Shown one piece after another: positions 58,627 to 64,000 of a DNA stretch of 64,000 nt (the stretch's first letter is position 1; each line of letters starts with the position of its first letter). Made by a program: the position numbers and the translations under genes. The notes under the pieces are model-generated. The model was not told the DNA's origin. It saw only the letters and a list, made by a program, of their open reading frames with translations, and did not search any database. Origin of the DNA: Ciceribacter sichuanensis (GTDB taxonomy: Bacteria; Pseudomonadota; Alphaproteobacteria; Rhizobiales; Rhizobiaceae); NCBI RefSeq assembly GCF_024055605.1, contig NZ_JAMXLX010000003.1, positions 310,001 through 374,000 of the forward strand. The letters are read 5' to 3'.

Positions 58627-59115
58627 ATGGCAAAAGTAACGCTGACGGTGAACGGCCGTTCGGTGAGCGGCGACTGTGAGGATCGCACGCTGCTCGTGCA
58701 TTTCATTCGTGAAAAACTCGGCCTGACCGGCACGCATGTCGGCTGCGACACGACCCAGTGCGGCACTTGCGTGGTGCACATGGACGGCAAATCGGTGAAG
58801 AGCTGTTCGATCCTTGCCGTCCAGGCATCCGGCTCGAGCATCACCACCATCGAAGGGCTGGCGAGTGGTGGAGACCTCCATCCGGTGCAGGCAGCCTTCA
58901 AGGAGCACCACGGTCTGCAATGCGGCTTCTGCACGCCGGGCATGGTGATGACTGCGGTCGACATGATCAATCGCCATGGCGGTCATCTCGACGAAGCGAC
59001 GGTTCGCCACGAACTGGAAGGCAATATCTGTCGCTGCACCGGCTACCACAACATCGTCAAGGCGGTGCTGGCAGCCAATGCGGAAATGCATGGCAGGCGA
59101 CAGGCTGCCGAGTAA
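58627..59115 (+). CDS. coxS: CO dehydrogenase-like molybdenum hydroxylase, small [2Fe-2S] subunit
   Basis: The protein has 162 residues from ATG 58627; an upstream in-frame ATG at 58585 lies inside the leader hairpin region and adds unrelated residues. The plant-type [2Fe-2S] site is [16 protein letters not shown] with a further Cys in VKSCSILA, and the second cluster is in [13 protein letters not shown]...[12 protein letters not shown]. It passes electrons from the molybdenum subunit to the FAD subunit. Gene order S-L-M and the CoxL motif mark the form II group. Confidence 0.92.
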   Translation: MAKVTLTVNGRSVSGDCEDRTLLVHFIREKLGLTGTHVGCDTTQCGTCVVHMDGKSVKSCSILAVQASGSSITTIEGLASGGDLHPVQAAFKEHHGLQCGFCTPGMVMTAVDMINRHGGHLDEATVRHELEGNICRCTGYHNIVKAVLAANAEMHGRRQAAE

Positions 59116-59199
59116 TCGTTTCATCTTCTGGCCGGACGTTGCTGTTGAGGAACTGTGACGGAAGGATTGCCGGGCCGGAAACGCCATCGGGAGGAAATC

Positions 59200-61548
59200 A
59201 TGGGTGTCGAGGGAATTGGTGCGCGTGTGGCGCGCAAGGAAGACAAGCGCTTCCTGACCGGCAAGGGCCGGTATACGGACGACATGGTCGTGCCGGGAAT
59301 GAAATATGCCTATTTCGTGCGTTCGCCTTATGCCCATGCCAGGGTCAGAAACGTTGATGCGTCCGCCGCCAAGGCGATGCCCGGCGTGATCGACGTGCTC
59401 GACGGCAAGCAGCTGCTCGCTGACGGCATCGGTAACCTGATCTGCGGCTGGATGATCCATTCCAAGGACGGGTCGCCGATGAAGATGGGCGCGTGGCGGC
59501 CGCTGGCACATGACACGGTCCGTTATGTCGGCGACGCCGTTGCGGTCGTTGTCGCCGACAGCACCGCGGAGGCTCGTGATGCCGCAGAGGCGGTGGTCGT
59601 GGACTATGAGGAACTGCCGGTCGTGACCGAGGCCACCGAGGCCCTGAAATCCGGCGCGCCGCAACTGCATCCGGAAGCGCCCGGCAACCTGATCTTCGAC
59701 TGGGAGATCGGCGACAGCGCCGCAACCGACCGGGCCATCGCCTCTGCTGCACATGTGACCGAGATCGAGATCCACAACAACCGCCTCTCGCCCAATCCGA
59801 TGGAGCCGCGCGCTGCGCTCGGCATCTACGATGCGGCCGACGATCATTACACCTGTTACACCACGAGCCAGAACCCGCATGTTGCGCGTCTCGTGATGAG
59901 CGCCTTCTACAATGTCGCGCCGGAAAACAAGTTGCGTGTCATCGCTCCGGATGTCGGCGGCGGTTTCGGTTCGAAGATCTATATCTATCCTGAGGAGATC
60001 GTTTGTCTCTGGGCGTCGAAGAAGACCGGCGTGCCGGTCAAGTGGACTTCCGATCGAACGGAGGCCTTCTTGACAGATGCCCACGGGCGCGACCATGTCT
60101 CCAAGGTCAAGATGGCCTTCGACAGCGATAACCGGATCATCGGCCTGAAGGTCGACACCATCGCCAATCTCGGCGCCTATATGTCGCTCTTCTCGTCGGC
60201 GGTGCCGACCTATCTCTATGCGACGCTGCTTTCGGGCCAATATGCGATCCCGGCGATCCACGCCAATGTCCGAACCGTCTATACCAATACGGTGCCGGTC
60301 GATGCCTATCGCGGCGCGGGCCGGCCGGAGGCCACCTACCTTCTGGAACGGACGATGGAAACGGCGGCGCGTGAGCTTGGGGTTTCCCCTGCCGAACTGC
60401 GGCGGCTGAACTTCGTCCGTACTTTCCCGCACCAGACGCCTGTGATCATGAACTATGACGCCGGTGACTATGAGGCTTCGCTGGAAGCAGCGATGGCTGC
60501 CGCCGACTGGACGGGCTTTCCGGCACGGCGGGCGGAGGCCGCAGCCCGTGGCAAGAAACGCGGTATCGGCATGAGCTGTTACATTGAGGCCTGCGGTATC
60601 GCACCCTCTCAGGCAGTGGGTTCGCTCGGGGCCGGGGTCGGCCTTTGGGAATCTGCTGAAGTGAGGGTCAATGCCGTCGGTACAGTCGAAGTGCTGACCG
60701 GCTCGCATAGCCACGGCCAAGGACACGAAACGACCTTTGCCCAACTCGTCTGCGACCGGCTGGGCGTGCCGATCGACAATGTCTCCATCGTTCACGGCGA
60801 TACCGACAAGGTTCAGATGGGCATGGGAACCTACGGCTCCCGCTCCGGGGCGGTCGGCATGTCGGCGATCGTCAAGGCCCTCGACAAGGTCGAAGCCAAG
60901 GCGAAGAAGATCGCCGCGCATCTGATGGAAGCCGATGAGCGCGACGTTGTCATCGAAAACGGCGAGCTTAAGGTTGCCGGCACCGACAAGACACTGCCGT
61001 GGTTTCAGGTAGCACTTGCCGCCTATACCGCACACAACCTGCCGGCCGGCATGGAGCCGGGTCTGAAGGAAGGGGCCTTCTACGATCCTTCCAACTTCAC
61101 CTTCCCTGCCGGTTGCTACATCTGCGAGGTCGAGGTCGATCCGGAAACGGGGAAGACAACGATCGTGAAGTTCGTGGCGGCCGACGATTTCGGCAATATC
61201 ATCAATCCGATGATCGTCGAGGGGCAGGTGCATGGCGGTATTGCCCAGGGCATCGGGCAGGCGTTGCTGGAAGGTGTTCACTACGATCCGTCAAACGGCC
61301 AGCTTCTGACGGCAAGCTACATGGACTATGCCATGCCGCGTGCGGACGACCTGCCGTCCTTTGAGGTATCGCACCAGAACACGCCATGCCCGGGCAATCC
61401 GCTCGGCATCAAGGGCTGTGGTGAAGCCGGCGCCATCGGTTCTCCGCCGGCGCTGATCAACGCCATCACGGATGCCATCGGAAACAACAGGCTCAACATG
61501 CCCGCCACACCGAACGCGGTCTGGTCGGCATTGCAGGCCGCGGAATAA
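59200..61548 (+). CDS. coxL: Form II CO dehydrogenase-like large molybdenum subunit
   Basis: The protein has 782 residues from ATG 59200, with GGGAGGA upstream. It is the molybdopterin-binding catalytic subunit. The active-site loop reads AYRGAGR (residues 369-375), the form II signature, instead of AYxCSFR of form I, the proven aerobic CO dehydrogenase with the Cys that holds copper. The conserved catalytic Glu is about residue 742 (GCGEAGAIGSPP). VGGGFGSK and GSHSHGQGHETTFAQ are typical cofactor-binding stretches. The true substrate of form II enzymes is debated, so CO oxidation should not be assumed. coxM follows 15 bases later. Confidence 0.92.
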   Translation: MGVEGIGARVARKEDKRFLTGKGRYTDDMVVPGMKYAYFVRSPYAHARVRNVDASAAKAMPGVIDVLDGKQLLADGIGNLICGWMIHSKDGSPMKMGAWRPLAHDTVRYVGDAVAVVVADSTAEARDAAEAVVVDYEELPVVTEATEALKSGAPQLHPEAPGNLIFDWEIGDSAATDRAIASAAHVTEIEIHNNRLSPNPMEPRAALGIYDAADDHYTCYTTSQNPHVARLVMSAFYNVAPENKLRVIAPDVGGGFGSKIYIYPEEIVCLWASKKTGVPVKWTSDRTEAFLTDAHGRDHVSKVKMAFDSDNRIIGLKVDTIANLGAYMSLFSSAVPTYLYATLLSGQYAIPAIHANVRTVYTNTVPVDAYRGAGRPEATYLLERTMETAARELGVSPAELRRLNFVRTFPHQTPVIMNYDAGDYEASLEAAMAAADWTGFPARRAEAAARGKKRGIGMSCYIEACGIAPSQAVGSLGAGVGLWESAEVRVNAVGTVEVLTGSHSHGQGHETTFAQLVCDRLGVPIDNVSIVHGDTDKVQMGMGTYGSRSGAVGMSAIVKALDKVEAKAKKIAAHLMEADERDVVIENGELKVAGTDKTLPWFQVALAAYTAHNLPAGMEPGLKEGAFYDPSNFTFPAGCYICEVEVDPETGKTTIVKFVAADDFGNIINPMIVEGQVHGGIAQGIGQALLEGVHYDPSNGQLLTASYMDYAMPRADDLPSFEVSHQNTPCPGNPLGIKGCGEAGAIGSPPALINAITDAIGNNRLNMPATPNAVWSALQAAE

Positions 61549-61563
61549 GAGGGAGGATGTTTC

Positions 61564-62364
61564 ATGCAGCTTTATCCAACCAGCTATCATCGCGCCTCCT
61601 CGCTGGAGGAGGCCGGCCGGCTTCTTTCGGGGGCCGATGACGGCAAGTATATCGCCGGTGGTCAAACCCTGATCGCAACGCTGAAACAGCGTCTCGCCCA
61701 GCCGTCTGACCTGATTGACCTCCGGCACATCGCAGCACTCAAGGGGATTGCGGTCGATGGCCGGACGGTGACCATCGGAGCCGGTGTCACCCATGCCGAA
61801 GTGGCGGAATCGGGCCTCATCCGCTCGGTCTGTCCGGCTGTCTGCTATCTCGCTTCGCTGATCGGCGATCCCCATGTGCGCCATCTCGGGACGATCGGCG
61901 GATCGATTGCCAATGACGATCCGGCGGCGGACTATCCAGCGGCCATGCTCGGGCTGGGCGCAACCATCGTGACCGATCGTCGCGAGATCGGCGCCGACGA
62001 TTTCTTCGTCGGTCTTTTCGAGACAGCGCTTGAGGAAGGCGAGATCATCCGGGCGGTCCGGTTCATCGCGCCTGACAGGGCGGGCTATGCCAAGTTCGCC
62101 AATCCGGCGTCACGCTTCGCCATGACCGGTGTCTTCGTGTCCAGGGGGACATCCGGCGTACGGGTGGCGGTGACCGGTGCCGGTTCGGATGGTGTCTTCC
62201 GTCATCGAGGGCTCGAAGAGGCTCTTTCGCGAGACTGGTCGCCTGCGGCCGTTGCCGATATCACCGTCGATTCGTCCAATCTGATGGCTGATCTTCATGC
62301 GGCGGCGGACTATCGTGCCAATCTTGTAAAAGTGATGACGAAGCGGGCCGTTGCCGCATCATGA
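61564..62364 (+). CDS. coxM: CO dehydrogenase-like FAD subunit (medium)
   Basis: The protein has 266 residues. FAD-binding motifs of the xanthine dehydrogenase family are clear: YIAGGQTLIATLKQRLAQPSDLIDL and LGTIGGSIANDDPAADYPAAML. It receives electrons from CoxS and passes them to an acceptor. The ATG has GGGAGGATG-like spacing from an AGGGAGGA site (61549-61556). It closes the S-L-M operon; accessory cox genes (D, E, F, G) are not found after it, since a terminator and hemA follow. Confidence 0.92.
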   Translation: MQLYPTSYHRASSLEEAGRLLSGADDGKYIAGGQTLIATLKQRLAQPSDLIDLRHIAALKGIAVDGRTVTIGAGVTHAEVAESGLIRSVCPAVCYLASLIGDPHVRHLGTIGGSIANDDPAADYPAAMLGLGATIVTDRREIGADDFFVGLFETALEEGEIIRAVRFIAPDRAGYAKFANPASRFAMTGVFVSRGTSGVRVAVTGAGSDGVFRHRGLEEALSRDWSPAAVADITVDSSNLMADLHAAADYRANLVKVMTKRAVAAS

Positions 62365-62388
62365 GCAGCCAGAAAACGCGATATCGGG

Positions 62389-62415
62389 AAAGGGCGGCTC
62401 CGGCTGCCCTTTTTT
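62389..62415 (+). terminator. Rho-independent terminator of coxSLM
   Basis: AAAGGGCGGC (62389-62398), loop TCCG, and GCTGCCCTTT (62403-62412) form a 10-bp stem with one G-U pair, running into TTTTT. It starts 25 bases after the coxM stop and ends just upstream of the FixK-type box of hemA. Confidence 0.9.
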
Positions 62416-62421
62416 ATCCAG

Positions 62422-62437
62422 CTTGATACAGATCAAG
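62422..62437 (+). promoter_or_regulatory. Perfect FixK/FNR-type box upstream of hemA
   Basis: CTTGATACAGATCAAG is a perfect match to TTGAT-N4-ATCAA with an extra symmetric pair at each end. This is the binding site of FNR-family regulators (FixK, FnrN) that respond to low oxygen in rhizobia. It lies 148 bases before the hemA start codon, directly after the coxM terminator, so hemA is the only sensible target. Confidence 0.8.
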
Positions 62438-62585
62438 TTTGAAATAGAGACGATCGATTAGCACTTCTCTGGAAAGATTCTCGAAACCGCGCCTTTTGTC
62501 GCAGTTTAGAATGAATTTACAATGCCGGGGTTGACCGCTGGCGCGCAGGATCCCAAAAGAGAAGCAGCAGGCTGGAGTTTTGACG

Positions 62586-63800
62586 ATGGATTTCGAAGCG
62601 TTTTTCAAGAGCGAGCTGGAAGGCCTTCACGAAGAAGGTCGCTACCGGGTTTTCGCGGATCTTGAACGGCAGCAGGGTAATTTCCCCCGCGCCACGCGCT
62701 ATACCAAGGATGGCCAGCACGACGTAACTGTCTGGTGCTCCAACGACTATCTGGGCATGGGCCAGAACGCATCGGTGATCGAGGCGATGAAGTCGGCCAT
62801 CGATCACTGTGGCGCGGGTGCTGGAGGCACCCGGAATATCTCTGGCACGAACCACTACCATGTTCTTCTCGAGCGCGAACTCGCCGACCTGCACGGCAAG
62901 GAATCAGCGCTGATCTTCACCTCCGGTTATATTTCCAACTGGGCGACGCTCGGCACGCTCGGCCAGAAGATCCCCGGCCTCATCATCTTCTCCGACGCGC
63001 TCAACCATGCCTCGATGATCGAAGGAATCCGCTATGCCAAGTGCGAGCGTGTGATCTGGAAGCACAACGATCTCAAGGACCTCGAAGCCAAGCTGGCGGC
63101 AGCCGATCCGAGGGCGCCGAAGCTCATCGCATTCGAATCGGTCTACTCGATGGACGGCGATATCGCGCCGATCAAGGAAATCTGCGATCTCGCCGACAAG
63201 TATGGCGCGATGACCTATCTCGATGAAGTGCATGCCGTCGGCATGTACGGTCCGCGCGGCGGCGGCGTTGCCGAACGCGAGGGCCTGATGGATCGCCTGA
63301 CGATCATCGAGGGCACGCTCGGCAAGGCCTTCGGCGTCATGGGCGGCTATATCACGGCTTCCACCGCGCTCTGCGACTTCATCCGTTCCTTCGCATCCGG
63401 CTTTATTTTCACGACGGCCCTGCCGCCGGCGCTGGCTGCCGGCGCTGTTGCTTCGATCCGTCATCTGAAGACGAGCCAGATCGAGCGCTTCGCCCATCAG
63501 GAGCGTGTCCGCCGTCTGCGTTCCATGCTTGATGCACGTGGCATTCCGCACATGCCGAACCCGAGCCACATCGTTCCGGTGATGGTAGGCGACGCTTCCA
63601 AGTGCAAGTGGATCTCGGACATCCTGCTCGACAACTTCAATATCTACGTCCAGCCGATCAACTATCCGACCGTGCCGAAGAAGACCGAGCGCCTGCGTAT
63701 CACGCCGACGCCGCTGCACTCGGATGCCGATATCGATCATCTGGTCGGCGCTTTGCACCAGTTGTGGTCTCGTTGCGCGCTTGCCCGCGCTGTGGCTTGA
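62586..63800 (+). CDS. hemA: 5-aminolevulinate synthase
   Basis: The protein has 404 residues from ATG 62586 ([12 protein letters not shown]). It condenses glycine with succinyl-CoA to form 5-aminolevulinate, the first haem precursor of the alphaproteobacterial C4 route, so it draws on the TCA products of the first part of the window. Motifs include [45 protein letters not shown] and the pyridoxal phosphate Lys247 in [13 protein letters not shown]. It is transcribed alone behind a FixK-type box and ends in a strong hairpin terminator. Confidence 0.97.
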   Translation: MDFEAFFKSELEGLHEEGRYRVFADLERQQGNFPRATRYTKDGQHDVTVWCSNDYLGMGQNASVIEAMKSAIDHCGAGAGGTRNISGTNHYHVLLERELADLHGKESALIFTSGYISNWATLGTLGQKIPGLIIFSDALNHASMIEGIRYAKCERVIWKHNDLKDLEAKLAAADPRAPKLIAFESVYSMDGDIAPIKEICDLADKYGAMTYLDEVHAVGMYGPRGGGVAEREGLMDRLTIIEGTLGKAFGVMGGYITASTALCDFIRSFASGFIFTTALPPALAAGAVASIRHLKTSQIERFAHQERVRRLRSMLDARGIPHMPNPSHIVPVMVGDASKCKWISDILLDNFNIYVQPINYPTVPKKTERLRITPTPLHSDADIDHLVGALHQLWSRCALARAVA

Positions 63801-63826
63801 TCGCCGGCACAAACGCTGTCATTTCG

Positions 63827-63858
63827 ATGCGGATCATGGAAACATGGTCCGCATTTTT
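63827..63858 (+). terminator. Rho-independent terminator of hemA
   Basis: ATGCGGATCATG (63827-63838) pairs with CATGGTCCGCAT (63843-63854) with one U-G pair, capped by a GAAA tetraloop and followed by TTTTT. It begins 26 bases after the hemA stop and ends 20 bases before the next start codon. Confidence 0.92.
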
Positions 63859-63878
63859 CGTTTCGAGGGTTTTCAAAG

Positions 63879-64000
63879 ATGACTGTTGCGGACCGCGTCA
63901 ATCGGATGATCGATCAGGCCGTCGAGCAGGAGCGCATTACCGGCGCCGTGGTGCTGGTCTACCGGAACGGCGAGCCTCTGCTGCGGCGTGCTGCCGGGTT
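63879..64000 (+). CDS. Serine hydrolase of the beta-lactamase/class C fold, N-terminus (3' truncated by window)
   Basis: The first 40 residues are visible: MTVADRVNRMIDQAVEQERITG followed by AVVLVYRNGEPLLRRAAG. A start helix then a first beta-strand pair with VLVYRNGE is the usual beginning of beta-lactamase-related esterases/peptidases (the Ser-x-x-Lys motif would come beyond the window). No signal peptide is seen in the visible part, arguing for a cytoplasmic esterase and against a secreted beta-lactamase. Confidence 0.6.
   Translation, partial: MTVADRVNRMIDQAVEQERITGAVVLVYRNGEPLLRRAAG

Noticed and set aside
58549..61281. A 910-codon antisense frame covering coxS and coxL
   Set aside because: It is a shadow frame of the same kind; the plus-strand genes have all cofactor motifs and good ribosome sites.
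59200..61548. Calling the operon a proven aerobic CO dehydrogenase
   Set aside because: The active-site loop is AYRGAGR (form II) and not the Cys-containing form I loop, so CO as substrate is not supported by sequence.

Overview
The window looks like chromosomal DNA of an alphaproteobacterium of the Rhizobiaceae (Rhizobium/Agrobacterium/Sinorhizobium relatives). The grounds are the order sdhB - omp19-like lipoprotein - zapE - mdh - sucCDAB - lpdA, an F1 operon (atpHAGDC) without F0 genes, a single-gene C4-pathway hemA, rhizobial-type intergenic palindromic repeats, and high GC with GC-rich third positions. I cannot name the species. There are no tRNA, rRNA, CRISPR, prophage or insertion sequences that I can support.

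Region 1-13.5 kb is the TCA-cycle block: the 3' end of sdhA, sdhB, an Omp19-type lipoprotein, zapE, malate dehydrogenase, succinyl-CoA synthetase (sucCD), and 2-oxoglutarate dehydrogenase (sucA, sucB, lpdA). A LysE-type exporter and a small secreted protein sit between sucB and lpdA. Region 13.6-17.9 kb holds a cytochrome b561, a DUF2867-like protein, a TraB/GumN protein, xerC and a hemolysin-type acyltransferase. Region 18-26 kb holds a TonB-dependent receptor preceded by a TGA-N9-TCA iron box, a membrane chemoreceptor, priA and a small membrane protein. Region 26-31.3 kb is atpHAGDC, closed by a clear terminator.

Region 31.3-45.6 kb is accessory metabolism. On the minus strand a LysR gene, an AldA-like aldehyde dehydrogenase, an enolase-superfamily enzyme and a GMC oxidoreductase form a catabolic unit, with L-lactate dehydrogenase divergent from it. 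A plausible but unproven reading is a sugar-acid route ending lactaldehyde -> lactate -> pyruvate. Next come an ArsR regulator with the BigR/SqrR cysteine pair, a LysR regulator, and a complete NAD-dependent molybdenum formate dehydrogenase operon (fdsGBA-fdhD-fdsD) with a perfect palindrome ahead of it.

Region 45.6-50 kb holds two paralogous soluble PAS-PAS chemoreceptors flanking cheW. Region 50.2-58.3 kb holds arginase with a divergent Lrp-type regulator, then tamA-tamB and a glycine-zipper lipoprotein. Region 58.6-64 kb holds a form II coxSLM (CO dehydrogenase-like molybdenum hydroxylase) operon, hemA behind a perfect FixK/FNR box, and the start of a beta-lactamase-fold gene.

The most unusual sequence signal is a perfect 11-bp hairpin whose 3' arm contains the ribosome binding site of coxS. 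It suggests RNA-level control of a poorly understood enzyme family. All functional statements come from motif and family recognition by eye; no searches were run.
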